Below, piece by piece: positions 54,608-64,000 of a DNA stretch of 64,000 nucleotides. The notes below the pieces were generated by a model. The model was given only the letters and a program-made list of their open reading frames with translations, was not told where the DNA came from and ran no database searches. The DNA lies in the NCBI RefSeq assembly GCF_005924265.1, contig NZ_VCLB01000009.1, forward strand, positions 124,001-188,000, given 5' to 3'. Source of the stretch: Martelella lutilitoris (GTDB lineage Bacteria > Pseudomonadota > Alphaproteobacteria > Rhizobiales > Rhizobiaceae). Every line of letters begins with the position of its first letter. Within the stretch, counting starts at the first letter, position 1. A program made the translations under genes and the position numbers.

Positions 54608-55443
54608 GCCTCGGCCCTCCTTGAACGCGGGTCAAGAATATCGCGCAGCGCATCGCCCAGAAGATTGAAGCCCAAAATGCCGATCATGATGGCAAAGGCC
54701 GGAAAAACCAGCAGCCAGGGCGCCATTTCCATCAGGTTGCGCGCCTCGCTCAGCATCAGCCCGAGTGAGGCTTTCGGCGGTTGGGTGCCGAGACCGAGGA
54801 AGGAAAGCCCGGCCTCCGTCAAAAGCGCCCAGGCGAGCGCCAGCGTCACCTGCACGGTGAGCGGCGCGACCAGATTGAGCAGCATGTGGCGCGAGAGAAT
54901 ATAGCGGCGCGACGAACCGAAGGTGCGCGCGGCATCGACGAATTCGCGGGTCTTCAGCGACAGCGCGGGCCCACGCACCACGCGGGTGAAGATCGGCGTA
55001 TAGACGAAGGCGATCGCCATCACGCTCGTCCATGTGCCGGGGCCGACAATGGTGATGATCAGGAGCGCCAGCAGGATGGCCGGAAAGGCCAGAAGCACAT
55101 CCATCATCCGCATGATCGTGCCGTCCCAATAGCTGCCGAACCAGGCAGCGGCCAGACCCAGCACGATGCCGGCGACGGTCGCCAGCGCCACGGAGGCGAA
55201 GGAGACAATGAAGGATTGGGCGATGCCGATCATCAGCCGGCTTGCGACGTCTCGACCGAGAAGATCGGTGCCCATCCAGTAGGTCGCGCTCGGCGCATGC
55301 AGCCGGTCGATGCGGAACTGCATCAGCGGATCGTGCGGCGTGAGCCCGACAAGGCCGAGCAGCGCAATGATGATGTAGACCGCAACGATGGTGCCGCCGA
55401 TGCGGCCGCTCGGATGGGCGAAGATTAAGCGCAGGAGCTGCAT
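54604..55443 (-). CDS. ABC importer permease, DppC/OppC type
   Basis: A 279-residue inner-membrane permease. The N-terminal helix precedes the family block [21 protein letters not shown], and a cytoplasmic EAA-like loop appears around [20 protein letters not shown]. About six membrane helices are seen, ending in [13 protein letters not shown]. It pairs with the DppB-type permease immediately upstream (1-base overlap). Confidence 0.92.
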   Translation of the reverse strand: MQLLRLIFAHPSGRIGGTIVAVYIIIALLGLVGLTPHDPLMQFRIDRLHAPSATYWMGTDLLGRDVASRLMIGIAQSFIVSFASVALATVAGIVLGLAAAWFGSYWDGTIMRMMDVLLAFPAILLALLIITIVGPGTWTSVMAIAFVYTPIFTRVVRGPALSLKTREFVDAARTFGSSRRYILSRHMLLNLVAPLTVQVTLALAWALLTEAGLSFLGLGTQPPKASLGLMLSEARNLMEMAPWLLVFPAFAIMIGILGFNLLGDALRDILDPRSRRAEA

Positions 55444-56402
55444 TACTTGCCTCCCAGCCGGATACGCGGGTCGAGCGCGGCATAGGCGAGATCGACCAGC
55501 AGATTGACGATCATGAAATTGAAGGCGATGAACAGCACGCTGCCCTGCACCAGCGCGTAATCACGCTGCAGGATCGCTTCCAGCACGGTGCGCCCAAGGC
55601 CCGGCAGCGCAAACACCTGTTCGACGATGACGGCGCCGCCCAGAAGATAACCGAACTCGACGCCCGAAACGGTCACCACCGGGATCAGTGCGTTCGGCAG
55701 CGCGTGGTGCCAGATCACCGAACGGGAAGGCACGCCCTTGGCGCGGGCCGTGCGGATGTAGTCGTCGGAGAGAATATCAAGCATCGCCGAGCGGGAAATA
55801 CGGGTGACGGCGGCGGCAAAGGCAAAGCCGAGCGTGAGCGCCGGCAGGATCATCTGCGCGAGGTTTTTCAGCGGGTCTTCCCACAGCGGCGTGAACGTGC
55901 CCATGGCGGGCAGAACGCCGAACCAGACGGAAAGCGCATAGATCGCCAGCAGCGCGACAACGAAACTCGGGGTCGACTGGCCGACCATGGCGACGATACG
56001 GACGATCAGATCGGACGGGCGCTCGGCATGGGTGGCGGCGTAAATGCCGGCGGGAAGGCCGACGGCGAGCGCGACGACCATGGAGAGAAGCGCCAATTCC
56101 AGCGTCAGCGGAAAGACGCGCAGGATGACCTCCATCACCGGACGGCCATAGGTAACCGAAATGCCGAGATCGCCATGCAGCACCCCGCCAAGCCAGTGCC
56201 AGTATTGCCCGAACCAGCTCTGGTCCATGCCGAAATAGGCTTCAAGCGCTGCACGCTGCGCCGGCGTCAAAAGGCCGGCCTCGGTTCCCAGCATCGCCGT
56301 GATGGCATCGCCGGGAACCAGCCTGATCGAGACGAAGACGAGGACGGATACCCCGAGCATGACCACAGGGAAGGTCACCAGTCGCCGGGTCAGATAGTTC
56401 AT
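55443..56402 (-). CDS. ABC importer permease, DppB/OppB type
   Basis: A 319-residue permease beginning MNYLTRRLVTFPVVMLGVSV, the usual DppB start. The periplasmic segment RLVPGDAITAMLGTEAGLLT and the EAA loop YIRTARAKGVPSRSVIWHHALPNA are conserved. The final block VDLAYAALDPRIRLGGK is diagnostic of this group. It lies 33 bp after the binding-protein gene. Confidence 0.93.
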   Translation of the reverse strand: MNYLTRRLVTFPVVMLGVSVLVFVSIRLVPGDAITAMLGTEAGLLTPAQRAALEAYFGMDQSWFGQYWHWLGGVLHGDLGISVTYGRPVMEVILRVFPLTLELALLSMVVALAVGLPAGIYAATHAERPSDLIVRIVAMVGQSTPSFVVALLAIYALSVWFGVLPAMGTFTPLWEDPLKNLAQMILPALTLGFAFAAAVTRISRSAMLDILSDDYIRTARAKGVPSRSVIWHHALPNALIPVVTVSGVEFGYLLGGAVIVEQVFALPGLGRTVLEAILQRDYALVQGSVLFIAFNFMIVNLLVDLAYAALDPRIRLGGK

Positions 56403-56435
56403 GGGGTATGCGCCTCTTGCTTCTTTTCTGCCCGG

Positions 56436-57959
56436 TTATTCGCTGACAGTGACGGCGGAAAGACCGAAGAGCGAGCCGGTCGGATTGGCCTCAAAGCCGC
56501 TAACCTTGTCGTTTGCCGCCGTGTAGCTGTAACCGGTGTAAAGCCAGATCCAGGGAGAGACCTCGGTGATGTGCTTGGAGAATTCCGCAAAGATCTCCTT
56601 GCGCTTTGCCGGGTCGGTTTCGACGCGGCCCTGCTGCATCAGGCTGTCGAGCGTGTCGTCGCCGTAATGGGCGACATGAGCGAGGTTGCCGTCCTTTGTC
56701 CAGTAGCGGTTATACATGGTGTAGGGGTCGGTGCGCCCGCCGTTCAGCGCCACGGCCATGTCGAAATCGCCCTTCAGCCAGCGATCGATATAGACGTTGA
56801 GTTCCATCATCTCGATTTCGAGGTCGATGCCGATTTCGCCGAGCTGCGACTGGATCACCTGCGCTTCGGCGGCTGCCGTCGGCGGCTCGCCGGTTGCCGC
56901 CATCACCCTGGCGGAGAAGCCGTCTTCATAGCCGGCCTCGGCCATCAGCGCCTTGGCCTTTTCGAGATCGGGCGTATAGCAGAAGAGCTCGGACGGATCG
57001 GTCGCATAGGCCGGCATGGTCAGCGGCCCGGTCACCTTGCCCTCGCCGAGAAGCGCCGCGTCGAGCACGTCCTGACGGTCGATGGCGCAAGAGATTGCCT
57101 GACGCACCTTTTCTTCAGCCATTGCACCGCGATCGGCATTCAGCTGCAGCACGTGATAGTTCAGCACCGGCTCGCGGTTGAGCGTCAGGCCCGGATTGTT
57201 CGGCACCAGGGTTGCGACCAGCGGGTCGTTGATCAGCGCGAAATCGACCTGATTGGTACGCAGCGCCGCCAGGATCGCGGTTTCATCGGGAAGGACCGAA
57301 ATGTTGATGCCGTCGACGCCGACAGCACCGCCGGCCCAGCTTTCATTGGCGCTCAGCACTTCGCGGGAATTGGGCTCCCAGCTGTCGAGAACGAAGGGGC
57401 CGGAGCCGAGCGCTTCCGTGCCGATCGTGCCGGCCTCGATCGCGCTTGCCGGGACGATCGCGGCGTTGATCGACGACATCGCCGTCAAAAGCGGCACATC
57501 CGGCTGCGACAGGTTGAAGACGACGGTTTCATCGTCCGGCGTGTCGATGCTCTCGATGGAAAGGAAGTTCGCGCGGGCCGATGCGCCGGTTTCCTCGTTC
57601 AGGATACGCTCGAAGGATGCTTTCACATCCGCCGGCATCACCTTGTCGCCATTGGAGAATTTCGCATCCGGGTCAAGTTTGAAAGTCAACGTCTGGCCGT
57701 CTTCGGAAAACGCCCAGGACGAGGCGATGGCCGGCGCGATATTGAGCTCGGTATCGGTGCGCACCAACGGCTCGTAGACGAGTTCCAGAAGGCGCAAAGA
57801 CGAAAACGCCGTCTGCTTGTGCGGGTCGAGACCGGTCGCATCCTGCGACCAGGCCATGTTCAGCGTTGCAGCGGCTGCCGAACCGGCCGCGCCTGCAGCG
57901 CCGAGCGCCGCGGCGACGGCAACAGCGGAAACCAGATTTTTGAAACGGGGTCTGCCCAT
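56436..57959 (-). CDS. Periplasmic substrate-binding protein, family 5 (SBP_bac_5)
   Basis: A 507-residue extracytoplasmic solute-binding protein of the Opp/Dpp class. The signal peptide (about 1-31) ends in SAAAATLN. Mature-start features are ATGLDPHKQTAFSSLRLLELVYEPLV, then ADVKASFERILN and QLNADRGAMAEEKVRQAISCAIDR. The ATG at 57959 has GAGGG at normal distance; two earlier codons (57965) lie too close to it. Family members bind peptides, nickel chelates or muropeptides. Position between murQ and the permeases argues for a muropeptide or anhydro-MurNAc ligand, which is inference. Confidence 0.92.
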   Translation of the reverse strand: MGRPRFKNLVSAVAVAAALGAAGAAGSAAAATLNMAWSQDATGLDPHKQTAFSSLRLLELVYEPLVRTDTELNIAPAIASSWAFSEDGQTLTFKLDPDAKFSNGDKVMPADVKASFERILNEETGASARANFLSIESIDTPDDETVVFNLSQPDVPLLTAMSSINAAIVPASAIEAGTIGTEALGSGPFVLDSWEPNSREVLSANESWAGGAVGVDGINISVLPDETAILAALRTNQVDFALINDPLVATLVPNNPGLTLNREPVLNYHVLQLNADRGAMAEEKVRQAISCAIDRQDVLDAALLGEGKVTGPLTMPAYATDPSELFCYTPDLEKAKALMAEAGYEDGFSARVMAATGEPPTAAAEAQVIQSQLGEIGIDLEIEMMELNVYIDRWLKGDFDMAVALNGGRTDPYTMYNRYWTKDGNLAHVAHYGDDTLDSLMQQGRVETDPAKRKEIFAEFSKHITEVSPWIWLYTGYSYTAANDKVSGFEANPTGSLFGLSAVTVSE

Positions 57960-58022
57960 GATCATTTCCCTCGAGATTATTGAGTGTTGCCGATGCGGCC
58001 TCCTGCCGACACCGGAGAGACT

Positions 58023-58955
58023 TCAGCTATCGCGGCTTTTCGCCGTCTTCTGATTGATCGCCTTGCGCAGGAAACCGCCCGTCTCGTCCAGGAGATCGCG
58101 GCCTTCCTGCAGTTCCATATCCGTCAGCGCCAGGAGAATGGCGAGCTTGACGTCGTTGTTCGTCTTTCCAAGCAAGTCTTCGGCGGTTTCGGCCGGAACG
58201 TCCGACGCCTCCATGACGATCCGCACGGCGCGCGCGTAAAGCTTGGCGTTGGAGACCGTCACATCGACCATCAGGTTCTGATAGACCTTGCCGATGCGGA
58301 CCATGCTGGCGGTGCTCAGCATGTTGAGGACGAGCTTCTGCGCCGTGCCGGATTTCAGCCTTGTGGAGCCGGCCAGCACTTCCGGGCCGACAACGGGCGC
58401 AATCGAGATATCGGCGATTTCGGCGATGGCGGAAGACGGATTGCAGGAAAGCGCCACCGTCGTCGCACCCGTCTCCCGCGCATAGGTCAGAGCGCCGATG
58501 ACATAGGGGGTACGGCCGCTGACGGCGATGCCGACGACGACATCCTTCTCCGTGAGATCGATGGCTTTCAGGTCGGCGGCGCCCAGCGCGGGATCGTCCT
58601 CCGCCCCTTCGACAGCGGTGGTCAGCGCCTTCTCGCCGCCGGCAATCAGGCCGACGACCATGCCGGGGGGAACGGAGAAGGTGGGCGGGCATTCGGATGC
58701 ATCGAGCACGCCAAGCCGCCCGCTGGTGCCGGCGCCGATATAGACAAGGCGACCGCCGGCATTGAACGCCTCGACGATGCGATCAACGGCGCTCGCAATG
58801 GCATCGGCCTCGCGGCCGACCGCGATCGCGGCCTCGCCATCCTCGGCATTGATCTTTTCGATGATTTCGCGCGTCGACAGCAGGTCGAGATCGAGCGTGC
58901 GCGGATTGCGCCCCTCGGAAACCAGCTTTTCCAGCTCGCCGGCCAGCAAATTCAT
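58023..58955 (-). CDS. murQ: N-acetylmuramic acid 6-phosphate etherase
   Basis: MurQ (310 residues) removes D-lactate from MurNAc-6-phosphate to give GlcNAc-6-phosphate. The SIS-domain phosphate-binding and catalytic block [20 protein letters not shown] holds the first active-site Glu, and EGAEDD the second (E83 and E114 in E. coli). The ATG at 58955 is preferred: AGGGGA precedes it and the protein then aligns with short MurQ proteins. An upstream ATG at 59006 has no ribosome site and would leave almost no leader. It is the first gene of the operon, divergent from the regulator. Confidence 0.94.
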   Translation of the reverse strand: MNLLAGELEKLVSEGRNPRTLDLDLLSTREIIEKINAEDGEAAIAVGREADAIASAVDRIVEAFNAGGRLVYIGAGTSGRLGVLDASECPPTFSVPPGMVVGLIAGGEKALTTAVEGAEDDPALGAADLKAIDLTEKDVVVGIAVSGRTPYVIGALTYARETGATTVALSCNPSSAIAEIADISIAPVVGPEVLAGSTRLKSGTAQKLVLNMLSTASMVRIGKVYQNLMVDVTVSNAKLYARAVRIVMEASDVPAETAEDLLGKTNNDVKLAILLALTDMELQEGRDLLDETGGFLRKAINQKTAKSRDS

Positions 58956-59023
58956 GAATGCATTCCCCTTGTCTGCCGCGCGATGCGTGTTTTTGTTCTC
59001 TGTCATCGCAGCGTTCGGGAAAG

Positions 59024-59050
59024 GCTATAATCACAAATTCCATTTGTCAA
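59024..59050 (-). promoter_or_regulatory. Candidate murQ operon promoter
   Basis: Read leftward, TTGACA (59045-59050) and TATAGC (59024-59029) are 15 bp apart, shorter than ideal. Transcription would start near 59017. An extra ATTCC half-site lies in the spacer, and a full operator candidate lies just upstream of the -35. Confidence 0.5.
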
Positions 59051-59059
59051 ATCAGATAA

Positions 59060-59074
59060 AGAATATTTTATTCC
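59060..59074. promoter_or_regulatory. Putative MurR-type operator, murQ side
   Basis: AGAAT-ATTTT-ATTCC, an inverted repeat of the GAAT-N5-ATTC form, 10 bp upstream of the murQ -35. It matches the second site at 59150-59164. RpiR-family regulators commonly bind AT-rich inverted repeats in the divergent intergenic region. Confidence 0.5.
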
Positions 59075-59132
59075 ATCCTGATTTCCTGCCAACTCGGCCT
59101 GCCGCAGCGTTACGCTTTCGCAATCATTCCGT

Positions 59133-59164
59133 TGTATTCCTATCAATCGGAATTTATTATTCCG
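59133..59164 (+). promoter_or_regulatory. Regulator promoter with operator over the -10
   Basis: TTGTAT (59133-59138) and TATTAT (59156-59161) are 17 bp apart. The perfect inverted repeat GGAAT-TTATT-ATTCC (59150-59164) covers the -10, so a bound regulator should repress its own gene. Together with the site at 59060-59074 it forms a pair with centres 90 bp apart. Confidence 0.55.
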
Positions 59165-59197
59165 TTCCGGATTGCCGACCCAGCGAAAGGAAAGCCC

Positions 59198-60055
59198 GTG
59201 TCCGTTCTCAAGGTGATCGAAGCGCAGATGGACGGCCTTTCGCCGGCGGACCGGCAGATCGGCCGGTATATTCTGGACAATCCCGACGAGGTGCTGCGCC
59301 TGTCATCGGCGCGCCTTGCCGAAGAGACTGGCCGCAGCCAGTCGAGCGTGGTGAAATTCGCCCAGAAATTCGGCTTTTCCGGCTACCAGGACATGAAATT
59401 CGCCGTCAGCAAGGCGCAGGCGCGCGAGTGGCGCGCGCCCGGCGCGCTGCACAGCACGATTGAACTCGGCGACAGTCCGGCGACGGTGGCGCAGAAAATG
59501 CTTTCGAGCAAGATGCACGCCATGCAGCAGACCATCGCCGCCAATGACGAGCGCGACATCGCCCGCGTCATGGACCTGATCGACACGGCGGGCCGCATCC
59601 ACGTGGCCGGCGTCGGCGCCTCCTCGCTGGTGGCGCGCGATTTCTGTCTCAAGCTGCAGAAACTCGGCCGCTACGCGCTTCACGATGCCGACAGCCATGT
59701 GCAGATGGCCAATGTCTCCGCCTCGAAGGCGGGCGACGTGCTGTTCGCGCTTTCCCATTCCGGCACCAGCATCGAAACGGTGCGGATTGCCGAGCTTGCC
59801 GAAAAACGCGGCGCGACCGTGGTCTCGATCACCGGGCCGCAGCATAACCCCATCGCGCGCGGCGCTGGCGTCACGCTCTACACGATTGCCGACGAGGAAC
59901 GGGTGCGTTCATCCGCCATCACCGCCCGCGACGCGCAGTTGATGCTGACGGATTTTCTCTTCATCCTGCTGCTGCAAAGACAAAAGGATGCCGGCGACTA
60001 TATCGCCGACAGCGGCGAGGCGGTGACCGCGCTCAAGCTTGGCGCCGAAAAATGA
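59198..60055 (+). CDS. RpiR/MurR-type transcriptional regulator (GTG start)
   Basis: A 285-residue regulator. The N-terminal RpiR helix-turn-helix is seen in LSPADRQIGRYILDNPDEVL and ETGRSQSSVVKFAQKFGFSG. A C-terminal sugar isomerase (SIS) domain (about 110-260) begins DTAGRIHVAGVGASSLVARD and should bind a phosphosugar, plausibly MurNAc-6-phosphate as in E. coli MurR. The GTG at 59198 has AAGGAAA upstream; the frame remains open to 59132, but those codons lie in the operator. It is divergent from murQ and likely controls the whole island. Confidence 0.88.
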   Translation: MSVLKVIEAQMDGLSPADRQIGRYILDNPDEVLRLSSARLAEETGRSQSSVVKFAQKFGFSGYQDMKFAVSKAQAREWRAPGALHSTIELGDSPATVAQKMLSSKMHAMQQTIAANDERDIARVMDLIDTAGRIHVAGVGASSLVARDFCLKLQKLGRYALHDADSHVQMANVSASKAGDVLFALSHSGTSIETVRIAELAEKRGATVVSITGPQHNPIARGAGVTLYTIADEERVRSSAITARDAQLMLTDFLFILLLQRQKDAGDYIADSGEAVTALKLGAEK

Positions 60056-60064
60056 ACGGCGACC

Positions 60065-60919
60065 TCAGACCTTCAGCGGCACGCAGATCTCGGTGATCAG
60101 TTCGGCAGGCGGGGTATCGCGCGGGTCATTGCGATAGATTTCGCAGGGCGGCCCGTCCGCCGGCTCGTGGCCGGCCGCCGGCAGCCAGCTTCCGTAGAAC
60201 CAGTTATAGGCCTTGTGCAGTTCCGCATAGGGCCCCTTGTGGGTGAGCACCGCATAGCGACCGCCCGCAAGATCCCGGCTTTCCAGGCCCTGCGGCACAT
60301 CGGCGCCGTCGGCGAGCGTGAGGCCCGCGAAGGCATTGAGGTCCTTCTCCGCCGTGATGCCGGGATCGTCATAATAGACGCCGATCATTTCCGTCTGCGG
60401 CCCGAAGGCTCCGGCAGCGGCCATCATGCCCGCCGCCGGACCGAAGGCCTTGTCGATTTCCATATAGGAGCCGCGGTGCGGCAGGCCCGCAAGCCGCCGC
60501 TCGTCCATCTCGCGCACGTCAACATCATACATGTCCTGCATCCTTTCCCGAACCGGTTGATCAAACATCGTATGCCGGCCGGCCTTTCTGTAGGCAGCCG
60601 GGGTGATGCCATAGGTGGTCTTGAAAAGACGGGTGAACGCCGGCACACCGGATGATCCGGCCCGTTTCGCGATCGCCTCGACCGGCGCGTCCGAATTGAC
60701 CAGTTCGCCCGCTGCCCGGTGCAGACGCAACCGCCTCACGGTCGCGGCGATCGTCTCGCCGTGGATGCCGCGATAGATGCGGTGCCAGTGCCAGGGCGAC
60801 AGGCAGGCGATCTCGGCGAGCCTGGCGAAATCGAGCTCCTCGTCGAGGTGATCGTGAATATAGGCGGTGACCCGCATGAGCCTTTGCTGATAGGTTTGAA
60901 AATCCGGCGCGTTGTTCAT
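60065..60919 (-). CDS. AraC-family regulator with GyrI-like ligand domain
   Basis: A 284-residue two-domain protein. The AraC double helix-turn-helix is at the N-terminus (about 10-115: DFARLAEIACLSPWHWHRIY, FTRLFKTTYGITPAAYRKAG). A GyrI/SbmC-like small-molecule domain follows (about 128-284), ending LITEICVPLKV. This order (DNA-binding first) is that of the Rob/MarA-type group of drug- or xenobiotic-responsive activators. It converges with the MurR-type gene (9 bp apart) and is divergent from the SulP gene. Confidence 0.9.
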   Translation of the reverse strand: MNNAPDFQTYQQRLMRVTAYIHDHLDEELDFARLAEIACLSPWHWHRIYRGIHGETIAATVRRLRLHRAAGELVNSDAPVEAIAKRAGSSGVPAFTRLFKTTYGITPAAYRKAGRHTMFDQPVRERMQDMYDVDVREMDERRLAGLPHRGSYMEIDKAFGPAAGMMAAAGAFGPQTEMIGVYYDDPGITAEKDLNAFAGLTLADGADVPQGLESRDLAGGRYAVLTHKGPYAELHKAYNWFYGSWLPAAGHEPADGPPCEIYRNDPRDTPPAELITEICVPLKV

Positions 60920-61085
60920 CTCTTCTTTCCGTTTCCACTTGGCGATATGATTGAAGCACAGGCCGAGTTGACAAATCTTGCGGTATTGTCCGGCGTACCG
61001 GAAAACGTTACGCTGACCTTGTCAGCGGCAGCATTTTTGCTAAGCATGAACCGATCATCCCCTCCCCGCGCAAGGTTGCCAAGCC

Positions 61086-62741
61086 ATGCCCACCCGCCTC
61101 GTTCCCAAAACCGTCAGCGTTCTCAAGGAAGGCTACAACCTTTCTCGACTGAGGGCCGACGCCATCGCCGGCCTCACCGTCGCCATCGTCGCCCTTCCTC
61201 TTTCCATGGCAATAGCGATCGCCTCGGGCGTTTCGCCCGACCGCGGGCTATACGCAGCCATCATCGGCGGCTTCTTCGTCTCGCTCTTCGGCGGCAGCCG
61301 GCACCAGATCGGCGGACCGGCAGGCGCCTTCATCGTGCTGGTGGCGGCCTCGGTGGAGCGCCACGGCGTCGACGGGCTGATGCTGGCGGTCATCATATCC
61401 GGCCTGATCATGATCGCAGCCGGCTATCTGAGGCTCGGCGCCTATATCCGCTTCATCCCCTACCCCGTGACCGTCGGCTTTACCGCAGGCATCGCCATCA
61501 TCATCTTCGCCAGCCAGCTTTCGGCCATCCTCGGCCTCAACCTGCCGGAAAAGGAGCCGGGGCCCTTTGCCGACAAGATTGCCTATCTGGCACGGTTCGT
61601 CGGCACGACCAATTATGCGGCGCTGGCCATCGCAGTCGGCACCATCGCCCTGATCATCGCGCTCCGAAAGATCAGGCCTGGCTGGCCGGGCATGCTGATC
61701 GCCGTTGCCGTCGCGACGCTCGCGGCGACGCTTATGAACCTTCCGGTGGAGACCATCGGCAGCCAGTTCGGCGGCCTGCCGCGCGGCCTGCAAACGCCCG
61801 CTGTCCCGACGCTTTCGCTCGAAAAGATTATTTCGGTCCTGCCCGATGCCTTTGCCTTCGCGCTGCTGGGCTCGATCGAATCGCTGCTGTCCGCCGTCGT
61901 TGCCGACGGCATGACCGGGCGTCGGCATCGCTCGAACATGGAACTGATCGGCCAGGGCATTGCCAATATCGCCTCGGGGCTCTTTGGCGGCATCTGCGTC
62001 ACCGGCACGATCGCCCGCACCGCCACAAACGTGCGCGCCGGCGCAACCAGTCCCTTTTCGGGCATGCTCCATGCCGTTTTCCTTCTTGTGTTCATGCTGG
62101 TCGCAGCGCCCCTCGCCCGTTTCATTCCGCTCGCCGCCCTTTCCGGCGTGCTGGCGGTGGTTGCCTGGAGCATGGTCGAAAAACCGGCGATCCGCGCGCT
62201 TTTCAGGAGTTCGCGCGGCGACGCTGTGATCCTCACCGTCACCCTGCTGCTCGTCGTCTTCCGCGACTTGACCGAGGGGATTGTCGCCGGCTTTGCGCTG
62301 GGCGCCGTGCTCTTCATCGACCGCATGGGCCGCAATGTCGCCGTCAGCCCCTATGACGACTACAACGCGAAGAGCGAGCACCCCATCGTCAACACCGATC
62401 CGGACACCATCGTCTACCGCATTTCCGGCGCTTTTTTCTTCGGCGCGGCTTCCACGGTCGGTTCGGTACTGGACCGGATTGCCGACCGCTCGAAGAACTT
62501 CGTGCTCGACCTGTCGGACGTTTCCTATATCGACTCTTCCGCCGCCAACGTGCTTGAAAGCACGGTCAGGCGGGCACGCGCGCGGCACGTCCGCGTCATC
62601 CTCACGGGTGTGGCGCCACCGGTAAAGGCGATCCTCACCGCTCACCACATCGACGAAGACCACGTCACCTACGGTCGCGATCTCGATGCCGCCGCAGCGT
62701 TGATTGCGGCAGACGCAGACAGGCCGGGCGAAAACCATTGA
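61086..62741 (+). CDS. SulP-family anion transporter with STAS domain
   Basis: A 551-residue inner-membrane transporter of the SLC26/SulP family, carrying sulfate, bicarbonate or carboxylates. The N-terminus DAIAGLTVAIVALPLSMAIA and the motif GLYAAIIGGFFVSLFGGS are typical, with about 12-14 hydrophobic segments to residue 420. The cytoplasmic STAS domain (about 440-545) has FVLDLSDVSYIDSSAANVLE. No carbonic anhydrase or sulfur gene is adjacent, so the substrate is open. Confidence 0.92.
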   Translation: MPTRLVPKTVSVLKEGYNLSRLRADAIAGLTVAIVALPLSMAIAIASGVSPDRGLYAAIIGGFFVSLFGGSRHQIGGPAGAFIVLVAASVERHGVDGLMLAVIISGLIMIAAGYLRLGAYIRFIPYPVTVGFTAGIAIIIFASQLSAILGLNLPEKEPGPFADKIAYLARFVGTTNYAALAIAVGTIALIIALRKIRPGWPGMLIAVAVATLAATLMNLPVETIGSQFGGLPRGLQTPAVPTLSLEKIISVLPDAFAFALLGSIESLLSAVVADGMTGRRHRSNMELIGQGIANIASGLFGGICVTGTIARTATNVRAGATSPFSGMLHAVFLLVFMLVAAPLARFIPLAALSGVLAVVAWSMVEKPAIRALFRSSRGDAVILTVTLLLVVFRDLTEGIVAGFALGAVLFIDRMGRNVAVSPYDDYNAKSEHPIVNTDPDTIVYRISGAFFFGAASTVGSVLDRIADRSKNFVLDLSDVSYIDSSAANVLESTVRRARARHVRVILTGVAPPVKAILTAHHIDEDHVTYGRDLDAAAALIAADADRPGENH

Positions 62742-62773
62742 TCCACATCTCTCTTGCGCCCGAAACATAAAAA

Positions 62774-62844
62774 GAACACGAAACGAAAAACCATTATATT
62801 TCAATGGTACTAGGGGGATTGAAAAAAGGGAACAAATGGAGTAC
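62774..62844 (+). promoter_or_regulatory. recA promoter region with LexA-like motifs
   Basis: A -10 TATATT (62795-62800) is preceded at 17 bp by a weak -35 (AAGAAC). GAAC-N7-GAAA (62774-62788) overlaps that -35 and GAAC-N7-GTAC (62830-62844) lies downstream. Each differs by one base from the rhizobial LexA box GAAC-N7-GAAC. Either may be the SOS operator, but neither is perfect. Confidence 0.4.
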
Positions 62845-62899
62845 GAATAGGTAAATCAGGGCCTCACCTAGGCGGCGGGCGCAACAAGGGATAAAGTCG

Positions 62900-63982
<1,083 letters not shown>

Positions 63983-64000
63983 TTGGCGCTTTCCTCCGAC

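Noticed and set aside
55704-57983. A 759-codon frame opposite the binding-protein and permease genes
   Set aside because: Shadow frame; the minus-strand genes carry clear family motifs and overlaps.
60968-60996. TTGACA at 60968-60973 as a promoter for the SulP gene
   Set aside because: No acceptable -10 at 15-19 bp; the nearby TATTGT is only 10 bp away.
61248-62804. A 518-codon minus-strand frame opposite the SulP gene
   Set aside because: Asp/His/Arg-rich shadow of a clear transporter.

Overview
The window is a stretch of alphaproteobacterial chromosome, most likely from a Rhizobiales genome of the Rhizobiaceae or a close relative. Four things point there: the lpxD-fabZ-lpxA-lpxI-lpxB and rpsB-tsf-pyrH-frr-uppS-cdsA-rseP-bamA order, a PopZ (DUF2497) gene beside valS, an EipB-family envelope protein, and two copies of a ~108-bp double-palindrome repeat resembling the rhizobial RIME element. 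Base composition is GC-rich, so many genes have long antisense shadow frames. The genus cannot be fixed by reading alone. No insertion sequence, prophage or CRISPR array was seen.

Layout. 1-4.4 kb: the tail of a DUF1127 protein, then manganese control (mntR, mntH with an MntR operator inside its promoter), a RIME-like repeat, murI, a TrmJ-type tRNA methyltransferase and a VOC protein. 4.6-5.8 kb: rplM-rpsI with a clear promoter and terminator. 5.8-19.1 kb: a long leftward core block. Read in its transcription direction it runs rpsB, tsf, pyrH, frr, uppS, cdsA, rseP, bamA, lpxD, fabZ, lpxA, lpxI, lpxB, going from translation to phospholipid and undecaprenyl precursors, outer-membrane assembly and lipid A. 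19.3-28.9 kb: eipB, a rightward run (RidA, phosphodiesterase, COG3146 acyltransferase, HIT protein), a YhaO/YhaN nuclease-ATPase pair and an aldo/keto reductase. 29-34.6 kb: valS, popZ, a PCMT-like methyltransferase and a secreted protein with eight 14-residue repeats. 34.9-49.5 kb: two MscS-type channels, an HXXEE membrane protein, a ~2260-residue autotransporter, tRNA-Cys, a YqaA-like protein and tRNA-Asn. 50.7-60.1 kb: a peptidoglycan-recycling island. 60-64 kb: an AraC/GyrI regulator, a SulP transporter and recA.

The most system-like region is 50.7-60.1 kb. A divergent RpiR/MurR-type regulator faces murQ, a periplasmic binding protein, two permeases, a fused double ATPase, a cytoplasmic SxxK hydrolase resembling AmiE/YbbE, and anmK. 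Most junctions overlap by 1-4 bases. Together they would import a muropeptide or anhydro-MurNAc-peptide by an ABC transporter rather than AmpG or a PTS, strip its peptide, phosphorylate anhydro-MurNAc (AnmK) and convert MurNAc-6-phosphate to GlcNAc-6-phosphate (MurQ). Two matching inverted repeats (GAAT-N5-ATTC) lie on the two divergent promoters and are likely regulator operators.

Other highlights are the giant autotransporter with about 16 glycine-run repeats, the 42-bp-period secreted repeat protein, the RIME-like copy that supplies the stop codons of both mntH and murI, and an FNR/FixK-type palindrome upstream of a small membrane protein.
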